A DNA stretch of 64,000 nt from Escherichia fergusonii ATCC 35469 (GTDB lineage: Bacteria > Pseudomonadota > Gammaproteobacteria > Enterobacterales > Enterobacteriaceae), in the NCBI RefSeq assembly GCF_000026225.1, contig NC_011740.1, forward strand, positions 4,278,001 to 4,342,000, written 5' to 3'. Position 1 is the first letter of the stretch, and each line of letters begins with the position of its first letter. The notes under the pieces are model-generated. The model did not search any database. It saw only the letters and a list, made by a program, of their open reading frames with translations, and was not told the DNA's origin. The translations under genes and the position numbers were made by a program. Below, in pieces: positions 43,501 to 56,003 of the stretch.

Positions 43501-43848
43501 CTGACTGCTGACCTGGAGAATTTCTTGATTCAGCGCGTCGGTAGACATTCCAGGCGATACGCTGCGCGGCTCGTCACGCATGTTGTTTAATTGCGCGCGC
43601 AGAGTAGCGGAGAGTTTCGGGTAATTATCAATGACTTCTTGATATTGCTTGATGCGCTCAAGGGAACCTTTTCGTTCCTCAAGCGCATTTAAGGCGGACT
43701 GGAGTGCCTCTACGACTTCCGGCTGAGCGGGTTTCGCCGCTTTTGCCTGCTCCAGTTCCTGGGTGATTTGTTTACTATCGGGGGCCGTCGCGGCGTACGC
43801 CCCCCAACTGAGGCACCAGGCCATCAGAAAAGTGATAATCAGGCGCAC
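40525..43848 (-). CDS. mscM: Miniconductance mechanosensitive channel MscM (YjeP)
   Basis: Large MscS-family channel that opens under membrane tension to release osmolytes. 1107 residues: signal peptide (MRLIITFLMAWCLSWGAYA), a periplasmic coiled-coil region rich in Gln/Glu/Leu (about 25-470), about eleven membrane helices (480-900) and the MscS pore and cytoplasmic domain (about 890-1080, with GLGFGLQEIFANFISGLIILFEKP and VPNKAFITEQFINWS). Cotranscribed with psd, 21 bases upstream on the same strand. Confidence 0.96.
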   Translation of the reverse strand: MRLIITFLMAWCLSWGAYAATAPDSKQITQELEQAKAAKPAQPEVVEALQSALNALEERKGSLERIKQYQEVIDNYPKLSATLRAQLNNMRDEPRSVSPGMSTDALNQEILQVSSQLLDKSRQAQQEQERAREIADSLNQLPQQQTDARRQLNEIERRLGTLTGNTPLNQAQNFALQSDSARLKALVDELELAQLSANNRQELARLRSELAEKESQQLDAYLQALRNQLNSQRQLEAERALESTELLAENSADLPKDIVAQFKINRELSAALNQQAQRMDLVASQQRQAASQTLQVRQALNTLREQSQWLGSSNLLGEALRAQVARLPEMPKPQQLDTEMAQLRVQRLRYEDLLNKQPLLRQIHQADGQPLTAEQNRILEAQLRTQRELLNSLLQGGDTLLLELTKLKVSNGQLEDALKEVNEATHRYLFWTSDVRPMTIAWPLEIAQDLRRLISLDTFSQLGKASVMMLTSKETILPLFGALILVGCSIYSRRYFTRFLERSAAKVGKVTQDHFWLTLRTLFWSILVASPLPVLWMTLGYGLREAWPYPLAVAIGDGVTATVPLLWVVMICATFARPNGLFIAHFGWPRERVSRGMRYYLMSIGLIVPLIMALMMFDNLDDREFSGSLGRLCFILICGALAVVTLSLKKAGIPLYLNKEGSGDNITNHMLWNMMIGAPLVAILASAVGYLATAQALLARLETSVAIWFLLLVVYHVIRRWMLIQRRRLAFDRAKHRRAEMLAQRARGEEEAHHHSSPEGAIEVDESEVDLDAISAQSLRLVRSILMLIALLSVIVLWSEIHSAFGFLENISLWDVTSTVQGVESLEPITLGAVLIAILVFIITTQLVRNLPALLELAILQHLDLTPGTGYAITTITKYLLMLIGGLVGFSMIGIEWSKLQWLVAALGVGLGFGLQEIFANFISGLIILFEKPIRIGDTVTIRDLTGSVTKINTRATTISDWDRKEIIVPNKAFITEQFINWSLSDSVTRVVLTIPAPADANSEEVTEILLTAARRCSLVIDNPAPEVFLVDLQQGIQIFELRIYAAEMGHRMPLRHEIHQLILAGFHAHGIDMPFPPFQMRLESLNGKQTGRTLTSAGRGRQTGSL

Positions 43849-43869
43849 GTCAGCGTTTCCTTTGATGGA

Positions 43870-44838
43870 TTAGACCTGGTCTTTTTTATCGTCAACCAAT
43901 GGGCTGGCGTCGTGTTCTGCCTCGATCTCTTCAGCAGGAAGCGGGGCAGGTTCAGAGTCTGGCGTAACAAAGGTTTCGGTAGATACTGCCAGCGGCTGGC
44001 CAATTTTCGTGACAGACAGGCTTTCCAGTTGCTCAACCAGATTAACTTTACCCGGTGCAAACAGGTTGATAACGGTAGAGCCGAGTTTAAAGCGCCCCAT
44101 TTCCTGGCCTTTCAGCAGCGCCACAGAACCGTCGTTTTCTCCGGCAGGCCAGGTCCAACGCTTGATGATGCCTTCGCGCGGCGGCGTAATGGTGCCCGCC
44201 CAGACAGTTTCAATGCTGCCAACAATCGTCGCCCCGACCAGAATCTGCGCCATCGGGCCAAATTCGGTATCGAACAGGCAGATCACGCGTTCGTTACGGG
44301 CAAACAGATTCGGCACGTTCTGAGCGGTGAGATGGTTAACGGAGAAGAGATCGCCCGGCACATAGATCATCTCACGCAGAATACCGTTGCACGGCATGTG
44401 TACGCGGTGGTAGTCACGCGGGGAGAGGTAAGTGGTCACAAACGTACCGTTACGGAAAAGATCCGCCATCAGATAGTTACCTGCCAGCAGAGCTTCGAGG
44501 CTGTAGTTGTGGCCTTTAGCTTGCAGGATTTTATCTTCTTCGATTTTACCTAACTGGCTGATAACGCCATCGGCAGGCATGACCAGTACATTAGGATCGG
44601 TATCGATTGGGCGTACTTCGTCACGCAGCGGACGGACAAAGAATTCGTTAAAGGTGCGGTAGCTGGCGGTGTCCGGCTTTTGCGCCTCTTTCATGTCGAC
44701 CTTGTAGTATTTAACGAACAGATCGATAACCAGTTTTGTCAGCCATCCTGCCCGCTTGCTTGCGCCCCAACCCGCCAGGCGAGTAAGCCATAATTTCGGC
44801 AGAATGTACTGTAGCGAAAGTTTAAATGAATTTAACAA
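43870..44838 (-). CDS. psd: Phosphatidylserine decarboxylase
   Basis: Inner-membrane pyruvoyl enzyme making phosphatidylethanolamine, essential. The 322-residue proenzyme contains the self-cleavage motif LGST (in [13 protein letters not shown], about residue 254), where Ser becomes the pyruvoyl group, and the family block [14 protein letters not shown]. The C-terminal tail is acidic and variable. The EptA enzyme at the left end of the window uses its product as donor. Confidence 0.97.
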   Translation of the reverse strand: MLNSFKLSLQYILPKLWLTRLAGWGASKRAGWLTKLVIDLFVKYYKVDMKEAQKPDTASYRTFNEFFVRPLRDEVRPIDTDPNVLVMPADGVISQLGKIEEDKILQAKGHNYSLEALLAGNYLMADLFRNGTFVTTYLSPRDYHRVHMPCNGILREMIYVPGDLFSVNHLTAQNVPNLFARNERVICLFDTEFGPMAQILVGATIVGSIETVWAGTITPPREGIIKRWTWPAGENDGSVALLKGQEMGRFKLGSTVINLFAPGKVNLVEQLESLSVTKIGQPLAVSTETFVTPDSEPAPLPAEEIEAEHDASPLVDDKKDQV

Positions 44839-44934
44839 GGTAGCCTCCAGGCCATTGTTTTGTCGTTCCTGATCCGGCCTACATGCCGGATCCTGAAAAA
44901 AAGGGGACGATTCTAACGACGGTTAGCTTAATTG

Positions 44935-45987
44935 TCAGTCATCCGTATCAGAAAAGTTTTTACGCGTTTTTACCTGCGCCATGCTTTCCAGAATACGGTG
45001 ATAGTTTTCGAAACGGGTTTCCGCGATTTTCCCTTCGTCAACGGCTTCCCGGATAGCGCAGCCCGGATCGGTATCGTGTTTGCAATCGCGATATTTACAC
45101 AGACCTAAATAGTCATGGAATTCGACAAAGCCCTGAGTGATTTGTTCCGGCTCCAGGTGCCAAAGGCCGAACTCGCGCACACCAGGGGAGTCAATCACAT
45201 CACCGCCGTGCGGGAAGTGATACAGCCGAGCGGCGGTCGTGGTGTGCTGACCGAGACCCGAGTTGTCAGAGACGTCGTTGGTCAGGATCTCTTTTTGCAG
45301 CCCCAGCAACGCGTTCAGCAGGCTGGATTTGCCTACGCCAGACTGCCCAGCAAAAATACTGATGCGCCCGGTCAACGCCTCTTCCAGCGGTTTCAGCCCA
45401 TCCTGAGTATGGCTGGAAACCATCAATACGCGATAACCGATATTGCGGTAGATATCCATCTGCTCGTTGACGAATGCCATGCCTTCGTCGTCCAGCAGGT
45501 CTATCTTGTTGAGCACAATAATCGGCTCAATTTGCAAGGTTTCGCAGGCCACCAGGTAACGGTCGATAATATTGAGCGACAGCTCCGGCAAAATGGCGGA
45601 GACAATAACAATCTGGTCGATGTTGGCGGCAATAGGTTTCACGCCGTCGTAGAAATCCGGGCGCGTTAACACCGAGGTGCGCTCATGCACCGCTTCCACG
45701 ATCCCTTTGACATTTACGCCTTCCGCCGCCAGTTTACCCGGACGCCAGACTACGCGATCGCCGGTCACCAGCGAACGGATGGTACGGCGAATATTGCAGC
45801 GGTGAACGTCGCCATCGGCGGATTCCACATCAGCGTGCATACCAAAGCGGCTGATGACGATACCTTCATCAGGCTCGCCAAACAGATTGTCGTCGTAGTC
45901 GGGCTTCTCCTTAGACGTTTTAAGACGACGCTGGTGATTGGCGTTCACGCGGCGCTGCTGGCCTTTGGAGAGTTTATTTTTACTCAA
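44935..45987 (-). CDS. rsgA: Ribosome small-subunit GTPase RsgA
   Basis: Late 30S assembly GTPase that releases RbfA. The 350 residues have an OB fold (about 35-110), a circularly permuted GTPase domain (NKIDLL G4 first, then [11 protein letters not shown]alker A and DSPG) and a C-terminal zinc knuckle ([14 protein letters not shown]). Start is TTG (LSKNKLSKG), matching the known N-terminus; an upstream ATG eleven codons away overlaps the divergent leader of orn. Confidence 0.95.
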   Translation of the reverse strand: MSKNKLSKGQQRRVNANHQRRLKTSKEKPDYDDNLFGEPDEGIVISRFGMHADVESADGDVHRCNIRRTIRSLVTGDRVVWRPGKLAAEGVNVKGIVEAVHERTSVLTRPDFYDGVKPIAANIDQIVIVSAILPELSLNIIDRYLVACETLQIEPIIVLNKIDLLDDEGMAFVNEQMDIYRNIGYRVLMVSSHTQDGLKPLEEALTGRISIFAGQSGVGKSSLLNALLGLQKEILTNDVSDNSGLGQHTTTAARLYHFPHGGDVIDSPGVREFGLWHLEPEQITQGFVEFHDYLGLCKYRDCKHDTDPGCAIREAVDEGKIAETRFENYHRILESMAQVKTRKNFSDTDD

Positions 45988-46081
45988 TCGTACTGACTCC
46001 TGGTCGCCCCTGATGGGCAAAACATCTATGATACACGCAATTGTGGATCAATATAGTCACTGTGAATGGGTGGAAAATAGC

Positions 46082-46627
46082 ATGAGTGCCAATGAAAACA
46101 ACCTGATTTGGATCGATCTTGAGATGACCGGTCTGGATCCCGAGCGCGATCGCATTATTGAGATTGCCACGCTGGTGACCGACGCCAACCTGAATATTCT
46201 GGCAGAAGGGCCGACCATTGCAGTACACCAGTCCGATGAACAGCTGGCGATGATGGATGACTGGAACGTGCGCACCCATACCGCCAGCGGGCTGGTGGAG
46301 CGCGTGAAAGCGAGCACGATGGGCGATCGGGAAGCTGAACTGGCAACGCTCGAATTTTTAAAACAGTGGGTGCCTGCGGGAAAATCGCCGATTTGCGGTA
46401 ACAGCATCGGCCAGGATCGTCGCTTTCTGTTTAAATACATGCCGGAGCTGGAAGCCTACTTCCACTACCGTTATCTGGATGTCAGCACACTGAAAGAGCT
46501 GGCGCGCCGCTGGAAGCCGGAAATTCTTGATGGTTTTACCAAACAGGGGACGCATCAGGCGATGGATGATATCCGTGAATCGGTGGCGGAGCTGGCTTAC
46601 TACCGCGAGCATTTTATCAAGCTGTAA
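46082..46627 (+). CDS. orn: Oligoribonuclease
   Basis: Essential 3'-5' exonuclease degrading two- to five-base RNA fragments. The 181 residues carry the DEDDh catalytic set: [13 protein letters not shown] (Asp12, Glu14), [11 protein letters not shown] and the C-terminal [10 protein letters not shown]. Start at the ATG after GGAAAATAGC giving [10 protein letters not shown], as in K-12. Divergent from rsgA, 94 bases apart. Confidence 0.97.
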   Translation: MSANENNLIWIDLEMTGLDPERDRIIEIATLVTDANLNILAEGPTIAVHQSDEQLAMMDDWNVRTHTASGLVERVKASTMGDREAELATLEFLKQWVPAGKSPICGNSIGQDRRFLFKYMPELEAYFHYRYLDVSTLKELARRWKPEILDGFTKQGTHQAMDDIRESVAELAYYREHFIKL

Positions 46628-46635
46628 TACGAAAT

Positions 46636-46658
46636 CGGGGCGTGGTGATTACGCCCCG
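46636..46658. terminator. Hairpin between orn and the ArtJ-like gene
   Basis: 8-bp stem CGGGGCGT/ACGCCCCG with a 7-base loop between convergent genes; no clear T-run. Confidence 0.6.
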
Positions 46659-46666
46659 GCAAATGA

Positions 46667-47407
46667 TTACTGTGTAAACCACTTCTCTTGCATTTGCGCG
46701 TATTCGGGCGAGGCTTTGACCTTATCAAGTGCCGCGTTGATTTCTGCCAGCAACGCATCATTGCCTTTGCGTACCGCGATACCTAAACCTTTACCGTAAT
46801 ACTCCGGATCTTTTGCCCGTTCGTCCATGATGGCGTAATCCGGGTTGTTTTTAAGCCATTTGCCAATGGCTGCAACATCACCAAAAACACCATCCAGTCG
46901 GTTGCTTTTCAGATCGGTAAATGCATTCAGATAACTGTCATAGGCGACAGCTGTAATCTCTTTTTGCTTATCTTGCAGATATCGCTGATGAGTGGTGCCA
47001 TTTTCCAGACCGATTTTTTTGCCTTTCAGTTCTGCGAAACTGTTGTAAGCCCCTTTGCGAGTGACAACCACAGCAGATAGCCCTTCATAGTAGGGTTGGC
47101 TGAAAGAAACCTGTTGTTCTCGTTTGGCTGTCATATCCATCCCCGCGATGACGGCATCAAACTTTTTGAAGCGTAATCCGGGGATAAGGCTGTCAAAGCT
47201 CTGATTTGTAAACTGACACTCTGCCTGCATCTCTTTGCAAACGGCTTTGGCAACATCAATATCGAATCCTACGATTTGATTGTCTGCGTCAACAAATTCA
47301 TACGGAGCATAGGTTGCAGAAGTGCCGAAATGCAGTGTTTTGGTGTTTGCGGCAGTAGCCTGAAAGGAGAGCCCGGCGAGGAGCATGACAAGTAATTTTT
47401 GTTTCAT
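46667..47407 (-). CDS. ArtJ-like periplasmic amino-acid binding protein
   Basis: Type 2 periplasmic binding protein of the arginine/ornithine ABC family. The 246-residue precursor has a signal peptide (MKQKLLVMLLAGLSFQATAA), and the mature part parallels ArtJ: TSATYAPYEFVDADNQIVGFDIDVAKAVCKEMQ, FDAVIAGMDMTAKR, LENGTTHQRYLQDKQ and VFGDVAA. Arginine is the likely ligand. No permease or ATPase gene is adjacent, so it presumably docks on ArtMQP encoded elsewhere. Start chosen as the ATG before the signal peptide. Absent from K-12 at this site; I recall a similar gene at this place in Salmonella. Confidence 0.9.
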   Translation of the reverse strand: MKQKLLVMLLAGLSFQATAANTKTLHFGTSATYAPYEFVDADNQIVGFDIDVAKAVCKEMQAECQFTNQSFDSLIPGLRFKKFDAVIAGMDMTAKREQQVSFSQPYYEGLSAVVVTRKGAYNSFAELKGKKIGLENGTTHQRYLQDKQKEITAVAYDSYLNAFTDLKSNRLDGVFGDVAAIGKWLKNNPDYAIMDERAKDPEYYGKGLGIAVRKGNDALLAEINAALDKVKASPEYAQMQEKWFTQ

Positions 47408-47557
47408 CTGATTCCCTGATATTCCATGTTGTGTTGTGGACTGCCCAAGGCTGTGTGCTACGCTTTTATCTGCCTGGGGCAACAGACAGATTCTGTCCTT
47501 TTAGGCGGAGAGTGAAAAGTTTTTTGTTAAGCTGTTCGTTTTTCGCTAGATTTGTCG

Positions 47558-47575
47558 AATAAATCAGCATTCAAA
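47558..47575 (-). promoter_or_regulatory. Candidate ArgR box upstream of the ArtJ-like gene
   Basis: The minus strand reads TTTGAATGCTGATTTATT, matching the ARG-box core AAT-N4-ATT and several flanking consensus bases, 151 bases before the ATG. The central four bases (GCTG) are not the preferred A/T. I found no clear second box at the usual 3-base spacing. Confidence 0.4.
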
Positions 47576-47605
47576 CAATTTTTGCGAAAAAAATCGTTTG
47601 GGGGG

Positions 47606-47643
47606 TTGCAGAGGGAAAGATTTCTCGTATAATGCGCCTCCCG
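47606..47643 (+). promoter_or_regulatory. Promoter of the glyVXY tRNA operon
   Basis: TTGCAG (47606-47611), 16-base spacer, TATAAT (47628-47633), then GCGCCTCCC, a GC-rich discriminator typical of stringently controlled stable RNA promoters. Confidence 0.88.
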
Positions 47644-47690
47644 TAACGACGCAGAAATGCGAAATTACGAAAGCAAAAATTAGGTAGTAC

Positions 47691-47766
<76 letters not shown>

Positions 47767-47802
47767 AAATTTGCAAAGTGCTGTAAAGCACAGACCACCC
47801 AA

Positions 47803-47878
<76 letters not shown>

Positions 47879-47914
47879 AAATTTGAAAAGTGCTATAAGG
47901 CACAGACCATCCAA

Positions 47915-47990
<76 letters not shown>

Positions 47991-48008
47991 AATTCTTCTC
48001 CAAGTAAA

Positions 48009-48258
48009 ATATCCACAGCGATGCGATGCGTTATTGCTGGTTTTTATTGTCTCTGACAAACTCTTGTAAACAGAGTTATCCACAGGCTCAGGCTGATATC
48101 TTAATTTCAAAGAAACTTCGCACGGTGAATAGTATTTTTTTAACTTATTGATATATAAGTTGAAAATTAAGATCTCGTTTTGTCGAGTCGATCACTTGAC
48201 GATTTTATTCGTCTTGAATTGCAATGCGTTTTTATTTTTATTCACAAGCTGTGGATAA
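48009..48258. other. datA: datA, DnaA-titration locus
   Basis: DnaA boxes: ATATCCACA (48009-48017, one mismatch), TTATCCACA (48076-48084), TTATTCACA (48238-48246) and, on the other strand, TTATCCACA (48250-48258). A perfect IHF site (TATCAA-TAAG-TTA on the minus strand, 48141-48153) lies between them. datA of E. coli lies beside glyVXY and queG; it stimulates DnaA-ATP hydrolysis with IHF to prevent re-initiation. The span from the second box to the last is 183 bases. Confidence 0.88.
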
Positions 48259-48259
48259 A

Positions 48260-49397
48260 TCAGGCATCTCGTGGTAATCCCTTTTCAATGACCCGAACCA
48301 GACGCTGTTTTTTCGGTAGTTGTACCTCCACGACGCACGCATTTCGCCTCTCGATTTGCTGCGCAATCGCCCACGCTATGTGCTCATCAAGAAGTGGGTG
48401 CTCACCTTTACGACTTTCCAGCGCTGTCAAAATCGTTTTATCCCAGGGGGCATTGCCTAATGCCACGGCGATATTACGCAGCCAACGCAGGTGACCTATA
48501 CGGCGAATCGCCGAACCTTCCGTGACTTTTAAAAACTTCTCTTCACTCCAGGCGAATAACTCAATGAGTTCCGGTGCGTGTAGTGGTTTGCGCGGGCTGA
48601 AATCGTCTTCTTTAGTGAGTTGCGAATAGCGATTCCACGGGCAGATAAGCTGGCAGTCATCGCAACCGTAAATACGGTTTCCCATCAATGGACGCAGCTC
48701 TTCCGGGATCGCCCCTTCCAGTTCAATGGTGAGATAAGAGATACAGCGGCGAGCATCGACGGTATATGGCTCGACGATGGCGCCGGTCGGACAAATCGTC
48801 ATACAGGCTACGCATTTACCGCATCCTTCCTCGACCGGTTGATCCACGGGCAGCGGAATATCGACCAGTAATTCACCTAAAAAGAAGAACGAACCGGCCT
48901 CGCGATTGAGGATAAGTGAGTGCTTACCTGTCCAGCCAAGACCTGCTTTTTCAGCTAACGGGCGCTCGAGAATAGGCGCAGAATCGACAAACGGTCTAAA
49001 ATTCAGCGAAACACAATGTTGCTGAATCATCTCGCCCAGCTTTTTGAGTCGGTTGCGCAGAAGTTTGTGATAGTCACGGCCCAACGCATAACGACTTACA
49101 TAGCCGAGTTTGGGGTTTTTCAGCGTGCTGGCAAATGCGGCGTTAGCAGGAAGGTAATTCATCCGCACGCTGATGACGCGCAGCGTACCGGGCAATAACT
49201 CGTGGGGGCGGGCGCGCAGCATACCGTGACGCGCCATCCAGTCCATTTCGCCGTGGTATTGTTTGTCCAGCCATGCTTGCAGTTTGGGCTCGGACGCGCT
49301 GAGATCGGTATCGGTAATACCTACCTGCTGAAAGCCCAGTTCCAGCCCCCACTGTTTAATTTTTTGCGCTAACTGATTGAGATCGAGGGGCTCTGAC

Positions 49398-49399
<2 letters not shown>
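48260..49399 (-). CDS. queG: Epoxyqueuosine reductase QueG
   Basis: Cobalamin- and [4Fe-4S]-dependent enzyme that completes queuosine in tRNA. The 379 residues contain two ferredoxin-type groups (CGKCVACMTICP and CDDCQLICPWN) and a HEAT-like C-terminal tRNA-binding part (SAIRRIGHLRWLRNIAVALGNAP). Start at the ATG giving MSEPLDLNQ; it shares two bases with the divergent nnr start, so both have very short leaders lying inside each other's coding sequence. Confidence 0.95.
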
Positions 49400-51378
<1,979 letters not shown>

Positions 51379-51396
51379 CCTTTGAAAGGTGGCGGG

Positions 51397-52734
51397 ATGA
51401 TGTATCGCATCAGAAATTGGTTGGTAGCGACGTTGCTGCTGCTGTGCGCGCAGGCTGGCGCCGCTACGCTCTCTGATATTCAGGTTTCTAACGGTAATCA
51501 ACAGGCGCGAATAACATTGAGTTTTACTGGCGATCCTGATTACGCGTTTAGCCATCAAAACAAACGCACCGTGGCGCTCGATATCAAACAAACGGGCGTG
51601 ATTCAGGGGCTACCGTTGTTGTTCAGCGGTAATAATCTGGTGAAGGCGATTCGCTCTGGAACGCCTAAAGATGCACAAACGCTACGGCTGGTGGTCGATC
51701 TCACCGAAAACGGTAAAACCGAAGCGGTGAAGCGGCAGAATGGTAGCAATTACACTGTCGTCTTTACGATTAACGCTGATGCGCCGCCACCGCCTCCACC
51801 GCCGCCAGTGGTTGCGAAGCGCGTTGAAACGCCTGCAGTTGTCGCACCGCGCGTCAGCGAACCGGCGCGTAATCCGTTTAAAACCGAAAGTAACCGCACT
51901 ACGGGTGTTATCAGCAGTAATACGGTAACGCGTCCGGCAGCGCGCGCGACGGCTAACACTGGCGATAAAATTATCATCGCTATTGATGCAGGACACGGTG
52001 GTCAGGACCCTGGCGCTATCGGCCCCGGTGGTACGCGGGAGAAAAATGTCACCATCGCCATCGCACGTAAATTGCGTACTTTGCTCAATGACGATCCAAT
52101 GTTTAAAGGCGTTTTAACCCGTGACGGGGATTACTTTATCTCGGTGATGGGGCGCAGCGATGTGGCACGTAAGCAAAACGCTAATTTCCTCGTGTCGATT
52201 CACGCTGATGCCGCACCGAACCGCAGTGCGACTGGCGCTTCCGTATGGGTGCTCTCTAACCGTCGCGCCAACAGCGAAATGGCCAGCTGGCTGGAGCAGC
52301 ACGAGAAACAGTCGGAGCTGCTGGGCGGAGCGGGCGATGTGCTGGCGAACAGTCAGTCTGATCCGTATTTAAGCCAGGCGGTGCTGGATTTACAGTTCGG
52401 TCATTCCCAGCGGGTAGGGTATGATGTGGCGACCAGTATGATCAGCCAGTTGCAACGCATCGGCGAAATTCATAAACGTCGACCAGAACACGCCAGCCTT
52501 GGCGTTCTGCGTTCGCCGGATATCCCATCAGTACTGGTCGAAACCGGTTTTATCAGCAACAACAGCGAAGAACGTTTGCTGGCGAGCGACGATTACCAAC
52601 AACAGCTGGCAGAAGCCATTTACAAAGGCCTGCGCAATTATTTCCTTGCGCATCCGATGCAATCTGCGCCGCAGGGGGCAACGGCACAAACGGCCAGCAC
52701 GGTGACGACGCCAGATCGCACGCTGCCAAACTAA
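51397..52734 (+). CDS. amiB: N-acetylmuramoyl-L-alanine amidase AmiB
   Basis: Periplasmic peptidoglycan amidase that splits daughter cells, activated by EnvC. The 445-residue precursor has a signal peptide (to about residue 22), an AMIN septal-targeting domain (about 23-125), a Pro-rich linker (eight prolines in a row) and an Amidase_3 zinc domain ([19 protein letters not shown] with the first His, [23 protein letters not shown] with Glu). ATG after AAAGGTGGCGGG; an upstream in-frame ATG five codons earlier is the alternative. Confidence 0.96.
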   Translation: MMYRIRNWLVATLLLLCAQAGAATLSDIQVSNGNQQARITLSFTGDPDYAFSHQNKRTVALDIKQTGVIQGLPLLFSGNNLVKAIRSGTPKDAQTLRLVVDLTENGKTEAVKRQNGSNYTVVFTINADAPPPPPPPPVVAKRVETPAVVAPRVSEPARNPFKTESNRTTGVISSNTVTRPAARATANTGDKIIIAIDAGHGGQDPGAIGPGGTREKNVTIAIARKLRTLLNDDPMFKGVLTRDGDYFISVMGRSDVARKQNANFLVSIHADAAPNRSATGASVWVLSNRRANSEMASWLEQHEKQSELLGGAGDVLANSQSDPYLSQAVLDLQFGHSQRVGYDVATSMISQLQRIGEIHKRRPEHASLGVLRSPDIPSVLVETGFISNNSEERLLASDDYQQQLAEAIYKGLRNYFLAHPMQSAPQGATAQTASTVTTPDRTLPN

Positions 52735-52743
52735 GGATTATTG

Positions 52744-54591
52744 ATGCCAATTCAGGTCTTACCGCCACAACTGGCGAACCAGATTGCCGCAGGTGAGGTG
52801 GTCGAGCGACCTGCGTCGGTAGTCAAAGAACTGGTGGAAAACAGCCTCGATGCGGGTGCGACGCGTATTGATATTGATATCGAACGCGGTGGGGCGAAAC
52901 TTATCCGCATTCGTGATAACGGCTGCGGTATCAAAAAAGATGAACTGGCGCTGGCGCTGGCGCGTCATGCTACCAGTAAAATCGCCTCTCTGGACGATCT
53001 CGAAGCTATTATCAGCCTGGGGTTCCGCGGTGAGGCGCTGGCGAGTATCAGTTCAGTTTCCCGTCTGACGCTCACTTCGCGCACCGTAGATCAGCAGGAA
53101 GCCTGGCAGGCATATGCCGAAGGGCGCGATATGGACGTGACGGTTAAACCGGCGGCGCATCCGGTGGGAACGACGCTGGAAGTGCTGGATCTGTTCTACA
53201 ACACCCCGGCGCGGCGGAAATTCCTGCGTACCGAGAAAACCGAATTTAACCATATTGATGAAATCATCCGCCGCATTGCGCTGGCGCGTTTCGACGTCAC
53301 TATAAACCTGTCGCATAACGGAAAAATTGTGCGTCAGTATCGTGCAGTGCCGGAAGGCGGGCAAAAAGAACGGCGTTTAGGCGCGATTTGCGGCACCGCT
53401 TTTCTCGAACATGCGCTGGCGATTGAATGGCAGCACGGCGATCTCACGCTGCGCGGTTGGGTGGCAGATCCAAACCATACCACGCCCACACTGGCAGAAA
53501 TTCAGTATTGCTACGTGAATGGTCGCATGATGCGCGATCGCCTGATCAATCATGCGATCCGTCAGGCCTGCGAAAACAAACTGGGGGCCGATCAGCAACC
53601 GGCATTTGTGTTGTATCTGGAGATCGACCCACATCAAGTGGACGTCAACGTGCACCCCGCCAAACACGAAGTGCGTTTCCATCAGTCGCGTCTGGTGCAC
53701 GACTTTATCTATCAGGGCGTGCTGAGTGTGCTACAACAACAGCTGGAAACGCCGCTGCCACTGGACGATGAACCTCAACCTGCACCGCGCACCATTCCGG
53801 AGAACCGCGTGGCCGCCGGGCGTAATCATTTTGCTGAACCGGCAGTTCGTGAACCGGTAGCTCCCCGCTACTCTCCTGCGCCCGCCTCTGGTGGTCGTCC
53901 AGCAGCTTCCTGGCCGAATGCGCAGCCAGGCTACCAGAAACAGCAAGGTGAAGTGTATCGCCAGCTTTTGCAAACGCCTGCGCCGATGCAAAAACCAAAA
54001 GCACCTGAACCGCAGGAGCCAGCGCTTGCGGCGAATAGTCAGAGTTTTGGTCGGGTACTGACTATCGTCCATTCCGACTGTGCGTTGCTGGAGCGCGACG
54101 GCAACATTTCACTTTTAGCCCTGCCAGTGGCAGAACGTTGGCTGCGTCAGGCGCAGTTGACGCCGGGTGAAACGCCAGTTTGCGCCCAGCCGTTGCTTAT
54201 TCCGTTGCGGCTAAAAGTTTCTGGCGAAGAAAAATCGGCATTAGAAAAAGCGCAGTCTGCCCTGGCGGAATTGGGTATTGATTTCCAGTCCGATGCACAG
54301 TATGTGACCATCAGGGCCGTGCCTTTACCCTTACGCCAACAAAATTTACAAATCTTGATTCCTGAACTGATAGGCTACCTGGCGAAGCAGTCCGTATTCG
54401 AACCTGGCAATATTGCGCAGTGGATTGCACGAAATCTGATGAGCGAACATGCGCAGTGGTCAATGGCACAGGCCATCACCCTGCTGGCGGACGTGGAACG
54501 GTTATGTCCGCAACTTGTGAAAACGCCGCCGGGTGGTCTGTTACAATCTGTTGATTTACATCCGGCGATAAAAGCCCTGAAAGATGAGTGA
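52744..54591 (+). CDS. mutL: DNA mismatch repair protein MutL
   Basis: Links MutS mismatch recognition to MutH nicking and UvrD unwinding. The 615 residues have a GHKL ATPase domain ([30 protein letters not shown]), a variable Pro/Gln-rich linker (about 335-430) and a C-terminal dimerisation domain. There is no endonuclease DQHAX2E motif, as expected for a MutH-dependent system. Two ATGs lie in tandem; the second matches K-12. The stop overlaps miaA by 8 bases. Confidence 0.97.
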
Positions 54592-55534
54592 TATCAGTAA
54601 GGCGAGCCTGCCTAAGGCGATTTTTTTGATGGGGCCGACGGCCTCCGGTAAAACGGCGTTAGCCATTGAGCTGCGTAAAATTTTACCAGTAGAGTTGATA
54701 AGCGTTGATTCTGCCCTTATTTACAAAGGGATGGATATCGGGACGGCGAAGCCGAACGCTGAAGAGTTACTCGCCGCGCCGCACCGATTGCTGGATATTC
54801 GCGATCCGTCGCAGGCTTATTCGGCCGCTGATTTTCGCCGCGATGCGCTGGCGGAAATGGCCGATATCACCGCGGCGGGGCGGATCCCACTATTAGTGGG
54901 CGGTACGATGTTGTATTTCAAGGCATTGCTGGAAGGGTTGTCGCCGCTACCGTCGGCAGACCCCGAAGTGCGGGCCAGAATTGAGCAACAGGCGGCAGAG
55001 CAAGGTTGGGAGTCATTGCATCGTCAACTTCAGGAGATCGATCCGGTTGCGGCAGCAAGGATTCATCCAAATGATCCACAAAGGCTTTCCCGGGCACTGG
55101 AAGTTTTTTTCATTTCGGGTAAAACTTTAACGGAACTGACGCAAACGTCAGGAGACGCTCTACCGTATCAGGTGCATCAGTTCGCCATCGCCCCGGCGAG
55201 CCGTGAACTGCTCCATCAACGAATTGAGCAGCGTTTTCATCAGATGTTGGCTTCAGGTTTTGAAGCAGAAGTCCGGGCGCTTTTTGCCCGAGGAGATTTG
55301 CATACGGACTTGCCTTCCATTCGTTGCGTGGGTTATCGCCAGATGTGGTCTTACCTTGAAGGCGAAATCTCATACGATGAAATGGTTTATCGAGGTGTTT
55401 GCGCCACGAGACAGTTGGCGAAGCGGCAGATAACCTGGCTGCGTGGTTGGGAAGGGGTTCACTGGCTTGACAGTGAAAAACCAGAACAGGCGCGTGACGA
55501 AGTATTACAGGTTGTTGGTGCTATCGCAGGCTGA
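54584..55534 (+). CDS. miaA: tRNA dimethylallyltransferase MiaA
   Basis: Adds a dimethylallyl group to A37 of tRNAs reading UNN codons. The 316 residues have the P-loop [14 protein letters not shown] (about 17-30), the [16 protein letters not shown] block and [14 protein letters not shown] near the C-terminus. The start is inside mutL. K-12 has hfq promoters, including a heat-shock one, within this gene; I did not map them here. Confidence 0.97.
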
Positions 55535-55607
55535 ATGTGTACAATTGAGACGTATCGTGCGCAATTTTTTCAGAATCGAAAGGTTCAAAGTACAAATAAG
55601 CATATAA

Positions 55608-55928
<321 letters not shown>

Positions 55929-56003
55929 GGTTTCATGCTGTTTTTTTACACGGGGAGCCAGCGATCCTGCGTTCCCCGCTGATCTATTTAGAGGGTTATA
56001 CGC

